Assembly (NCBI RefSeq): GCF_030644365.1
Contig: NZ_CP130058.1
Span: forward strand, 1,736,001-1,800,000
DNA length: 64,000 nucleotides
DNA from: Schaalia sp. HMT-172
Lineage (GTDB): Bacteria > Actinomycetota > Actinomycetes > Actinomycetales > Actinomycetaceae
Direction: 5' to 3'
Both the position numbers and the translations under genes were made by a program. The stretch's first letter is position 1, and the number at the start of each line of letters is the position of its first letter. Under the pieces are notes generated by a model. The model was not told the origin of the DNA. It worked only from the letters and a program-made list of their open reading frames with translations, and did no database searches. Below, piece after piece: positions 17,111 to 24,617 of the stretch.

Positions 17111-18853
17111 TCAGTGGCGGCCGACGAACCATTCGCGCAGCAGGGCGATGCGAGCCTCGATCTGCTCGGTCGTGGCCTGGGCGACCTCGGGGCCCCCGCA
17201 GCGTGAGCGTAGGCGTGAATGGATGGTCGCGTGGGTCTCACCGGAGCGGCGCGACCAGGTGGAGACCAGATGTTGAAGCTCCTTGCGCTTAGCGGCGCGC
17301 AGCTTGTGGGCAGGAATACCCGCGTTGTCCTCGCGCATCTTCTGGGCGGCGCGGCTCTTCTTCTGCGCGGCGACCTGATCGGCCTGGCGGGCGCGCAGCA
17401 GGGTCGTCACCTGGTCGGCGTCCAGCAGGCCGGGAATGCCCAGGTATTCCTGCTCTTCCTCGGAACCTACCTCGGCGCCAGCACCCCACGCGGCACCATC
17501 GAAGAGGACGCCGTCGAATTCGGCGTCGGCGCCCAGGACCTCGAATTGGGAGAGCAGGTCAGAGGATGCCTTTTCCTCGCGGTTCGCGGCCGCGACCAGG
17601 GCGTCCTCGGGGTTCCACATGTCGTCTTCGCTGGCCTCCTCGCGCCGGGGGCGATCCAGCGCGTGGTCGCGCTCAACCTCCATGTCGCCGGCGAGGGTCA
17701 GCAGGGGCACGACGGAGGGGATGAAGACGGTGGCCGTCTCGCCGCGGCGCCGGGCTCGCACGTAGCGGCCGATGGCCTGGGCGAAAAACAGCGGCGTGGA
17801 GGCGTTGGTGGCGTAGACGCCGACCGCGAGGCGGGGCACGTCCACGCCCTCGGACACCATGCGCACGGCGACCATCCACTTGTCGGTGGAGTCGGCGAAC
17901 TCGGAGATACGATCGGAGGCATCCGCGTCGTCCGAGAGGACGACCGTGGGGGCCTTGCCGGTGATGAGGCGCAGGTGGCGGGCGTAGGCGCGCGCATGCT
18001 CCTGGTTGGAGGCGATGACGAGGCCTCCCGCGTCGGGCACCGCTCGGCGTACCTCTTCGAGGCGCAGGTCGGCAGCGCGCAGGACGGCGGGAATCCACTC
18101 GCCCTTGGGGTCCAGCGCGGTACGCCAGGCCTGCTTCATCATGTCCTTGGTGAGGGGCTCGCCCAGGCGCGCGCTGACCTCGTCGCCCGCGTTGGTGCGC
18201 CAGGCCATCTGTCCGGAGTAGGACATGAACAGGACGGGGCGCACGACGCCGTCCTTGAGGGCGTCGCCGTATCCATAGGTGTAGTCGGCGCGCGAGCGGC
18301 GGATGCCCTCGGCGTCCTCCGCGTAGGTCACGAAGGGGATCGGCGAGGTGTCGGAGCGGAAGGGCGTGCCCGTCAGGGCCAGGCGCCGGGTCGCGTCCGC
18401 GAAGGCCTCGCGCACGCCGTCACCCCAGGACAGGGAGTCGCCCGCGTGGTGGATCTCGTCGAGAATAACGAGGGTGCGGTAGGCGCGGGTGCGCGCCGCG
18501 TGGACGGCCGGGTTGGAGCCGATCTGCGCGTAGGTAACGGCCACGCCATCGAAGTGCGACCCGGCCACGCCTTGCGAGTTCGTGAAGTCGGGGTCGATGT
18601 GGATGCCGAAGCGCGCAGCGCTCGAGGCCCACTGGCCCTTGAGGTGCTCGGTGGGGCACACGACGGTCAGCTTGTCGACGATACCGCGGGCGATCAGCTC
18701 GGTCGCAAGGGTGAGGGCGAAGGTCGTCTTACCTGCGCCCGGGGTCGCGACGGCCAGGAAGTCGCGCGGGGAGGTCGCCATGTAACGATCGAGGGCAGCG
18801 GCCTGCCAGGCGCGCAGCCTGCCAACGGGTGCGCGCCGGGTCGTCTCGCTCAC
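17111..18853 (-). CDS. DEAD/DEAH-box (SF2) helicase
   Basis: A 580-residue superfamily 2 helicase. Walker A is VATPGAGKTTFALTLA (about 36-51), motif II is LDEIHHAG, motif III is LTGTPFRSD. In the second RecA-like domain VSEGVDVPRLAVGVYA and QAIGRYVRARRRGE are motifs V and VI. The C-terminal 150 residues are acidic then basic, without a recognised domain. The gene is a common actinobacterial type usually encoded after a DUF3039 gene. Here the two overlap by 4 nt. A role in nucleic-acid repair or remodelling is likely; the substrate is unknown. Confidence 0.88.
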   Translation of the reverse strand: MSETTRRAPVGRLRAWQAAALDRYMATSPRDFLAVATPGAGKTTFALTLATELIARGIVDKLTVVCPTEHLKGQWASSAARFGIHIDPDFTNSQGVAGSHFDGVAVTYAQIGSNPAVHAARTRAYRTLVILDEIHHAGDSLSWGDGVREAFADATRRLALTGTPFRSDTSPIPFVTYAEDAEGIRRSRADYTYGYGDALKDGVVRPVLFMSYSGQMAWRTNAGDEVSARLGEPLTKDMMKQAWRTALDPKGEWIPAVLRAADLRLEEVRRAVPDAGGLVIASNQEHARAYARHLRLITGKAPTVVLSDDADASDRISEFADSTDKWMVAVRMVSEGVDVPRLAVGVYATNASTPLFFAQAIGRYVRARRRGETATVFIPSVVPLLTLAGDMEVERDHALDRPRREEASEDDMWNPEDALVAAANREEKASSDLLSQFEVLGADAEFDGVLFDGAAWGAGAEVGSEEEQEYLGIPGLLDADQVTTLLRARQADQVAAQKKSRAAQKMREDNAGIPAHKLRAAKRKELQHLVSTWSRRSGETHATIHSRLRSRCGGPEVAQATTEQIEARIALLREWFVGRH

Positions 18854-19182
18854 TTGTCGGAGCCCTTGCCGCCGTCGGAGAAGGGCCAGTTACGCCCGTT
18901 CTTGCCCATCGAGTCCCGAAGCTCCCTGCAGGTGGGGCACACGGGGTACTGGGAGGCGTCGCGGGTGGGGATCCAGACCTTGCCGCACAGGGCGACGACG
19001 GGCTGGCCCGTGACCATCGAGGAGTTCGCCTTGTCCTTGCGCACGAAGTGGGCGAAGCGATCGCCGTCACCGTCGGTGCGCTCCTTGCGGGTCTCGGTGC
19101 GCTCCAGCAGGCCGGTCGAGGACGCGGTGGAGGGACCGGTGGGCGCGGAGGGGCCGGTGGGTTCGTCAAGGGCGTTACGCAT
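18850..19182 (-). CDS. DUF3039 family zinc-ribbon-like protein
   Basis: 110 residues. The N-terminal half is disordered (Ser/Thr/Pro/Gly rich). The C-terminal half has the DUF3039 pattern with GQPVVALCGKVWIP and YPVCPTCRELRD, whose three cysteines could bind zinc. ATG 19182 is chosen because TACAAT ends 7 nt upstream; ATG 19191 is the alternative. Its stop overlaps the helicase start (ATGA), so it probably acts with the helicase. Confidence 0.82.
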   Translation of the reverse strand: MRNALDEPTGPSAPTGPSTASSTGLLERTETRKERTDGDGDRFAHFVRKDKANSSMVTGQPVVALCGKVWIPTRDASQYPVCPTCRELRDSMGKNGRNWPFSDGGKGSDK

Positions 19183-19260
19183 GGGGTCCATTGTACGACC
19201 CGAAGGGGGACGGGGGCGGGAGGCGGCGTCCGCGGGGAGCACACACGCGGGCACGATAAT

Positions 19261-19290
19261 GCCCCGACCTCGCTGGGGCGAGGCCGGGGC
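19261..19290 (-). terminator. Terminator hairpin after nagB
   Basis: 13-bp stem with one mismatch (19261-19273 with 19278-19290), 20 nt past the nagB stop. The arms again carry the CGAGGCCGGGGC-type motif. Confidence 0.7.
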
Positions 19291-19311
19291 GGGCGGACGT
19301 GGAAAACTATC

Positions 19312-20085
19312 TCACAGGTGTTCCTTCTCCCAGACTTCCTTGTAGAAGTCTGCGAGCTCGAGCTTGGAGGCGGCCGCCTCGTCGAGGAGCACGGTGACGT
19401 CGGGGTGGTGCTGGAGGATGGAGGCGGGCCAGCGCTGGGTGACGCCGCCCTCGATCATGGCCTTGACCGCATCGGCCTTTCCTTCACCCGTGGCGATGAA
19501 GATGTGGGCGCGCGAGTCCATGATCGTGCCCAGGCCCTGGGTCACGCAGTGCGTGGGGACCTGGTCGATGTCGCCGTCGAAGAAGCGGGCGTTGTCGCGG
19601 CGGGTCTGCTCGGTGAGGACGCCCACGTGGGTACGCGAGGCCAGGGTGCCGCCGGGCTCGTTGAAGCCGATGTGGCCGTCGCTTCCGATGCCGAGGACCT
19701 GGATGTCGATGCCGCCGTCTGCCTTGATGGCCTCGTCGTAGGCGGCGGCGCCGGCGTCGAGATCATCGCACCAGCCGTCGGGGCCGTGTGCCGCACCCTC
19801 GGGCATGTCGACCAGGTCGACGAGGTTGCGGTGGATGAAGTTCGCGTAGCCCTCGTAGTGGTCGCGGGGCAGGCCCACGTACTCGTCGAGGTTGTAGGAG
19901 CGAACCTGGGCAAAGGAGATCTGACCGGCCTGGTAGCGGCGCACGAGCTCCGCGTAGAGCTTCAGCGGCGAGGAGCCGGTGGCCAGGCCGAGCACGAAGT
20001 TCGGCTTAGCGCGGTACACCTCGAGGATGCGGTCCGCTGCCAGGGATGCGATCTGATCTTCGTCGTTGAAAATTCCAATTCTCAT
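19312..20085 (-). CDS. nagB: Glucosamine-6-phosphate deaminase
   Basis: 257 residues. It converts glucosamine-6-phosphate to fructose-6-phosphate and ammonia, the last committed step of amino-sugar use. Motifs are LGLATGSSPLKLYAELV, YNLDEYVGLPRDHYEGY (catalytic Asp region), GIGSDGHIGFNEPG and the THCVTQGLGTIM segment. ATG 20085 has TAAGG about 8 nt upstream. It follows cutC after 75 nt that contain a near-perfect palindrome, so it may be the last gene of the ROK-M81-kinase-cutC operon or have its own regulated promoter. Confidence 0.95.
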   Translation of the reverse strand: MRIGIFNDEDQIASLAADRILEVYRAKPNFVLGLATGSSPLKLYAELVRRYQAGQISFAQVRSYNLDEYVGLPRDHYEGYANFIHRNLVDLVDMPEGAAHGPDGWCDDLDAGAAAYDEAIKADGGIDIQVLGIGSDGHIGFNEPGGTLASRTHVGVLTEQTRRDNARFFDGDIDQVPTHCVTQGLGTIMDSRAHIFIATGEGKADAVKAMIEGGVTQRWPASILQHHPDVTVLLDEAAASKLELADFYKEVWEKEHL

Positions 20086-20110
20086 GTGGTTAACCTTACA
20101 CCCATGCATC

Positions 20111-20129
20111 TGATTTGTCAGACGAATCA
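20111..20129. promoter_or_regulatory. Palindromic operator candidate upstream of nagB
   Basis: TGATTTGTCAGACGAATCA is a 19-bp dyad: two 9-bp arms around a central A with a single mismatch. It lies 26-44 nt upstream of the nagB ATG, in the short cutC-nagB gap, a typical position for a repressor site. Confidence 0.5.
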
Positions 20130-20160
20130 ACAACAATTGGTGAGAAATTTGTGATCTGCG

Positions 20161-20841
20161 CTATCCGTGCAGCGCCGAGACGATCCTCTCAACCTCCGCC
20201 CGGTCGGTCCCGGAGGCCCCCGGGGCGCGCATGTGGACCTCCGAAGCGCCCGACGCCGCCACGACCTCGGCCACGTTGTGGGCGCGCAGGCCGCCCGAGA
20301 CGAGGATGATGATGTCCTCTCCCCCGCGCTCCACGAGCCGAGCGAGGACGCCCGGCTGGGCGACCGCCGGATCGCCACCCGTCGTCAGCACGCGGTCATA
20401 CCCCAGCTCCATGAGGACGTCCAGCCCCCGATCCTGGTCGCGCACCTGGTCGAAGCCCCGGTGGAAGGTCAGAGGCGCATCCTCTGCCACGTCGCGCAGA
20501 CGCGCGGCTGCGTCCACGTTGATGGTGCCGTCCGCGTTCAAGACGCCGACGACGAATCCGAGGCGAACCGGTGCCCCACGCCCAATCGCCGACAGGGTGA
20601 CGATGTCGGAGGCGATGCGGTCCACCTCCTCGCGCGAATGGACGAAGTTGCCCGGGCGCGGACGCACGAGAACCTGGACCCCACCCTCGGGGGCGACCTC
20701 GAGGGCGGAGGCGACCTCGTCGAAGGCGGGAGTCAGGCCCCCGCACGACAGGTCGGTGCAGATCTCGATGCGATCCGCTCCCCCGTCGCGCGCGCGGCGC
20801 ACACCGACGGCGTCCTCGACGCAAATCTCCACGATGGTCAC
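20161..20841 (-). CDS. cutC: CutC family protein
   Basis: 226 residues. A complete TIM-barrel CutC protein with VEICVEDAVGVRRA, GADRIEICTDLSCGGLTPA, VLVRPRPGNFVHS, PLTFHRGFDQV and ILVSGGLRAHNV, all typical. CutC was named for copper tolerance, but direct copper chemistry is doubtful. Here it sits in a sugar/peptide operon, which suggests an enzymatic role on a metabolite. I prefer GTG 20841, with AAAGG 8 nt upstream and a 4-nt overlap with the kinase stop; GTG 20850 would add three residues. Confidence 0.9.
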   Translation of the reverse strand: MTIVEICVEDAVGVRRARDGGADRIEICTDLSCGGLTPAFDEVASALEVAPEGGVQVLVRPRPGNFVHSREEVDRIASDIVTLSAIGRGAPVRLGFVVGVLNADGTINVDAAARLRDVAEDAPLTFHRGFDQVRDQDRGLDVLMELGYDRVLTTGGDPAVAQPGVLARLVERGGEDIIILVSGGLRAHNVAEVVAASGASEVHMRAPGASGTDRAEVERIVSALHG

Positions 20842-21770
20842 GGCTGCCACCTTTCATAGCAGGACGATCCGCCCACGCGGGCGGCCAGGATCGCGGCTCC
20901 CCAACGCCCGCCGGCACCCCCGAGGGAGGCGCGAACGATCTCGGGAGCGTCACGGAAGGTCAGCATCGACGCGAACTGGGCACGTAGCGGCGCGAGCAGG
21001 TTCTCCCCCGCGTGCGACAGCCCGCCGCCGATGATGATGCGCTCGACGTCGACGGTGAGCGTCATGTGGGTGAGGGACAGGGCGAGGGCACGCACGGCGG
21101 TCTCCCACACCTCGGTCGCCACCGGGTCGGTGCCGATCGCCTTCTCGATCGCTTTGGCGCCGATGTCCTCGCCGGTGGCCTGCTCGTAGCGCCTCGCGAT
21201 GCCTTTGGCGGAGGCGTAGACCTCCAGGCAGCCGCGCGAGCCACAGCGGCACGATTCACCCCCGGGAAAGACGGGGGCATGCCCGACCTCGCCGGCGCTA
21301 AACGTCGCGCCGCTCCACAGACCGTCCCCGAGCATGAGTGCGACGGAAATTCCCGTACCGATAGGCATCATCAGGAAGGAAGAGGCCCCGCGCCCCGCCC
21401 CAAGGAGCCCCTCGGCCAGGCCGGCGGCGCGACCGTCATGCATGAGGGCGGCGGGAACGCCGGTAGCCTCCTCGACCGCGCGAGCCAGCTGGACGCCGCG
21501 CAGCTCCAGGTTCGCCGCGTACACGACGATCCCGCTTTCCTCATCGACGAGGCCGGGGCAGATGAGGCCAAAACCCACCAGTCCCGGATACTCGCCAGCC
21601 AGGCGCGCCCCGATGCCGCCGACCTGGGCGGCCACCTGATCACGATCCGTGGGCGCGTTGCCCTGCGTGAGGATCACACCGGCCTCGTCGACGATCATCC
21701 ACTTGATGGAGGTGCCGCCGATGTCGATGCCCGCGAATACCGGACCGGGCGAGTCCTTGACGGCACTCAT
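20838..21770 (-). CDS. ROK family sugar kinase
   Basis: 310 residues. N-terminal ATP-binding AGIDIGGTSIKWMIVDEAG, the GEVGHAPVFPGG signature with the catalytic-site His, and the zinc motif CRCGSRGCLE are all intact, and IIIGGGLSHAG lies near the C-terminus. ROK kinases phosphorylate glucose, N-acetylglucosamine, N-acetylmannosamine or related sugars; the substrate cannot be read from the sequence. With nagB and a ROK regulator nearby, an amino sugar is the best guess. It overlaps the neighbouring genes by 4 nt on both sides. Confidence 0.9.
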   Translation of the reverse strand: MSAVKDSPGPVFAGIDIGGTSIKWMIVDEAGVILTQGNAPTDRDQVAAQVGGIGARLAGEYPGLVGFGLICPGLVDEESGIVVYAANLELRGVQLARAVEEATGVPAALMHDGRAAGLAEGLLGAGRGASSFLMMPIGTGISVALMLGDGLWSGATFSAGEVGHAPVFPGGESCRCGSRGCLEVYASAKGIARRYEQATGEDIGAKAIEKAIGTDPVATEVWETAVRALALSLTHMTLTVDVERIIIGGGLSHAGENLLAPLRAQFASMLTFRDAPEIVRASLGGAGGRWGAAILAARVGGSSCYERWQP

Positions 21771-23224
21771 GGGACGACGACCTGTGCGCTCAGATCGGGC
21801 TCATCCATCTCCGGATCGAAGGGGAACATCGGGCGATCGATCTTGTGGTGGCCCAGGCGGATCAGGTCCTGGTCGACGCCGCCGGGGGTCAGCGCCATGA
21901 GCCAGCCCTTCTGCGTGTCGTACAGATCAGGCTCGAGGTAGCCGATCTTGACGACGACCACGTCGGCGGTCGTAATGTCGACGCCGAGCAGCTCGAACTG
22001 GCTAAACATCGTGTACTGGTTGCGGTTCGTCGTGATGATGAAGCGCAGGCCTCCGGTACGCAGCAGCGCGGTGTGGCCGCCCATCGGGTCGTCGGCGAGG
22101 GCCTCGACCGTGGCGCGGACGGACAGCGGGCCAGGCTCGCGCGTGTCGATGTGTCCGCCGACCTCGAGGTCCACCTCGGCGCCAACGCCTGCCTCCCACG
22201 CGATACCGGCCGCGACCGGGTCGATGATCGAGGCGTACACGACGTCGAGCGTGGCCTCCTGGACGGGCTTCCACGTCAGCAGGGCCGCGAGCGCGACGGT
22301 CACGTCGTCGGCACCGCCCGCGCCCGGGTTGTCGCCGGAGTCGGAGATGAAGAAGGGCTTGGGGCCCTCTTCGGCTGCCGCCAGGCACTCCTCCATGGAG
22401 GCGACGGGGGCGACGAATTCAAAGCGGTCGTGCACATCCCAGAAGTATTGGCCGATGCGCTCAGCCTGTTCCTTGACGAGGTCCGCGTCGTCGCCGGTCA
22501 CGACGACGGCACCCTTGCAGCGTGGCTGGTCGGCCCAGGCGAAGCCGATCCAGATAGCGGCGTCGAGGATGCCGTCCATCTCCTCGATGGGGTCGATCAT
22601 CTTGTAGAGGGATTTGGCGGGCTCAATGCGGGTCGAGGTCTTTTCGCCGGGCAGCAGGACGGGGACGTGGACGAGCGCCTTGACGGGCTTGGGCGCTCCG
22701 TTCAGGAGGCGCATGCCCAGGTTGTAGGCGGCGCGACGGCGCGACTCGAGGGCGTCCTCGTGGGGTGCCAGGCGGTAGCAGGTGAGGATGTCGCAGCCGT
22801 CGAAGAGGTCCTGGGAGACGTTTCCGTGCAGGTCCATCGAGGCGCTGACCATGGGCTCCGGGCCGATCACGCCGCGAATGGCGTTGATGAGGTCGCCCTC
22901 CGCGTCGTCCATGCCCTCCACGCTCATGGCGCCGTGAATATCGAAGAAGAGGCCATCGAGGGGGCCTGCGGCCGCCAAGCCCTCGAGGATCTCGGCCTTC
23001 CAGGCCTCGTAGGCGCCGCGCTCGACGACGCCGCCGGGCAGGGCGCGCGAATGCAGGACGGGGATCCATTCGATCTGGGTGGCCCAGTCCTCGTCGAGCC
23101 AGTAGAAGCGGTCCATAAGCTCCTGTCCGCGCGTGACGATAAAGTCGTCGGCGGTGGAGATATAGGGGGTGAAGGTCGATGATTCGATGTGGATGCCGGC
23201 GACCGCGATACGGGGCTTGGTCAT
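21767..23224 (-). CDS. M81 family (MlrC/microcystinase C-like) metallopeptidase
   Basis: 485 residues. The N-terminus RIAVAGIHIESSTFTP, FFDIHGAMSVEGMDDAEGDL, SASMDLHGNVSQDLF, ISDSGDNPGAGGADD and VVVKIGYLEPD are the family's conserved segments, with His/Asp residues fit for metal binding. Family members cleave linear microcystin or other unusual peptides. Encoded between a sugar kinase and a ROK repressor and opposite a peptide transporter, it probably cleaves an imported peptide or glycopeptide inside the cell (no signal peptide). It overlaps both neighbours by 4 nt. Confidence 0.87.
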   Translation of the reverse strand: MTKPRIAVAGIHIESSTFTPYISTADDFIVTRGQELMDRFYWLDEDWATQIEWIPVLHSRALPGGVVERGAYEAWKAEILEGLAAAGPLDGLFFDIHGAMSVEGMDDAEGDLINAIRGVIGPEPMVSASMDLHGNVSQDLFDGCDILTCYRLAPHEDALESRRRAAYNLGMRLLNGAPKPVKALVHVPVLLPGEKTSTRIEPAKSLYKMIDPIEEMDGILDAAIWIGFAWADQPRCKGAVVVTGDDADLVKEQAERIGQYFWDVHDRFEFVAPVASMEECLAAAEEGPKPFFISDSGDNPGAGGADDVTVALAALLTWKPVQEATLDVVYASIIDPVAAGIAWEAGVGAEVDLEVGGHIDTREPGPLSVRATVEALADDPMGGHTALLRTGGLRFIITTNRNQYTMFSQFELLGVDITTADVVVVKIGYLEPDLYDTQKGWLMALTPGGVDQDLIRLGHHKIDRPMFPFDPEMDEPDLSAQVVVP

Positions 23225-24369
23225 GAGTGATTCTCCTTTGAGATCTTTTGTGGCGTGAGTGTCGACAGGCCCCAGAGCGCGGCGTCACGTCCGGAGCGGG
23301 ATGATTCGATCACGAGGTTTTCCATGATGGATGGAAGACAGGACTGGTGGAGTGCGGCTCGCACGCCCGCGCTGAAGGCGTCGACGGCGGACAGGGCTCC
23401 GCCGAGGATGACGCCCTGGGGGGCTAGGAAGGACACGAGGTGGGCGAGGCTGAGGCCCAGGAGGGTGCCCGCCTGGCGAATGGCGGTGGCCACGGCCGGT
23501 ACGCCGTCTCGGGCCGCTGTCAGGAGCTGGGCGTTGTTCTCGTAGACGAGGCCCGCGGCGGCCAGGTCGGCTCGGATCGAGTCGGCGGAGGCGATCGTTT
23601 CCAGGCATCCGACGTTGCCGCACTTGCAGGGCCGCCCGCTCGCCGCGTCGACGGGAATGTGCGAGATGTCCCCGGCCAGGCCTCCTTGGCCGACGAGGGG
23701 GACGCCGTCGACGAGGTAGGCACCTCCGATCGCGGAGCCGGCCTTGACGTAGATGAGGGTGTCGATGGGAGCGACCCCAACAAGTCGGCGCCGGTAGACG
23801 GACTCGCCGACGGCTCCGGCCCTGGCGTCGTTGTCGATGATGGCGGGCAGTCCGCAGTGGCGGGCCACCTCCTCGGCGACGTTGATGCCGTCCCATCCGG
23901 GCATGCGGGCAGGGCGAATGACGCGCGTATGCTCGGCGTCGACGGGGCCGGGGACTGCCAGGGCGAGGCCACCCACGCGCACGCCGGCCGCCTTCTCCTG
24001 GCGCGAGACTTCCTCCATGACGGCGGTAAGGACCGCTTCGGGTCCGCTCGCGATGTCGACGAGGAAGCTGGTGGCGCGCGTCACACCCTGGGTCGGGTCG
24101 GTGAGGGCGACGAGGCCGTGGTGGGCTCCGAGCTCGACGAGGGCGAGGGCGCCGACCCCGTCGGAGGTGACGAGGCGGCGGGCCCTGCGCCCGCCCGTGG
24201 ACACCGATTCGTCCGTCTCTGAGATAACGCCCGCTTCGACGAGGCGGGAGACGGCGGCGGAAACCGTCGAGGCGGCGAGTCCGGTTTGTTTGACAATCGC
24301 GGGTCTAGTGTCCGCTTGGCCGGAACCGATCAGCGTCAACACGGTCTCATCGACATCGTGGGTCGCCAT
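23221..24369 (-). CDS. ROK family transcriptional regulator
   Basis: 382 residues. A winged helix-turn-helix (about 1-60, IVKQTGLAASTVSAAVSRLVEAGVI) is followed by a ROK sugar-binding domain with the zinc motif CKCGNVGCLE. It probably represses its own operon and the divergent peptide transporter until an amino-sugar signal binds. GGGAGG lies just upstream of the ATG. Two perfect TCAACGTTGA palindromes flank the intergenic region and are the obvious operator candidates. It is the first gene of a four-gene chain linked by 4-nt overlaps. Confidence 0.9.
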   Translation of the reverse strand: MATHDVDETVLTLIGSGQADTRPAIVKQTGLAASTVSAAVSRLVEAGVISETDESVSTGGRRARRLVTSDGVGALALVELGAHHGLVALTDPTQGVTRATSFLVDIASGPEAVLTAVMEEVSRQEKAAGVRVGGLALAVPGPVDAEHTRVIRPARMPGWDGINVAEEVARHCGLPAIIDNDARAGAVGESVYRRRLVGVAPIDTLIYVKAGSAIGGAYLVDGVPLVGQGGLAGDISHIPVDAASGRPCKCGNVGCLETIASADSIRADLAAAGLVYENNAQLLTAARDGVPAVATAIRQAGTLLGLSLAHLVSFLAPQGVILGGALSAVDAFSAGVRAALHQSCLPSIMENLVIESSRSGRDAALWGLSTLTPQKISKENHS

Positions 24370-24415
24370 GACACCTCCCTTGATAGATTCTTAGTAACCG
24401 CAATGTTACACGGCG

Positions 24416-24427
24416 CTCAACGTTGAG
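24416..24427. promoter_or_regulatory. Operator candidate 1, CTCAACGTTGAG
   Basis: Perfect 12-bp palindrome 46 nt upstream of the ROK regulator start. It shares the TCAACGTTGA core with the site at 24595-24606. Confidence 0.6.
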
Positions 24428-24543
24428 GACAGGACCAATTATGCCTCACTGGCGAAAGTTTGCTACTTCTTTCGCCGAAATCCGTCGTTATTTTTTCGTA
24501 ACATTCTCAATTTTGCCAAAAGCGGCAACGTCGGCGGCAAAAA

Positions 24544-24558
24544 TGTCATATGATGACA
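24544..24558. promoter_or_regulatory. Dyad overlapping a TATGAT -10-like box
   Basis: TGTCAT and ATGACA arms around ATG. TATGAT at 24549-24554 within the dyad could be the -10 box of the transporter operon, about 65 nt before the lipoprotein ATG. The -35 region is poor, so an activator or repressor may act here. Confidence 0.4.
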
Positions 24559-24594
24559 GTCATCTGGTGGGACCACGTTCCGTCAGAGTCCCCG

Positions 24595-24606
24595 ATCAAC
24601 GTTGAT
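24595..24606. promoter_or_regulatory. Operator candidate 2, ATCAACGTTGAT
   Basis: Perfect 12-bp palindrome ending 11 nt before the lipoprotein ATG, next to its GGAG ribosome binding site. It has the same TCAACGTTGA core as 24416-24427, so one regulator could control both divergent operons. Confidence 0.6.
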
Positions 24607-24617
24607 TTGGAGCAGTC

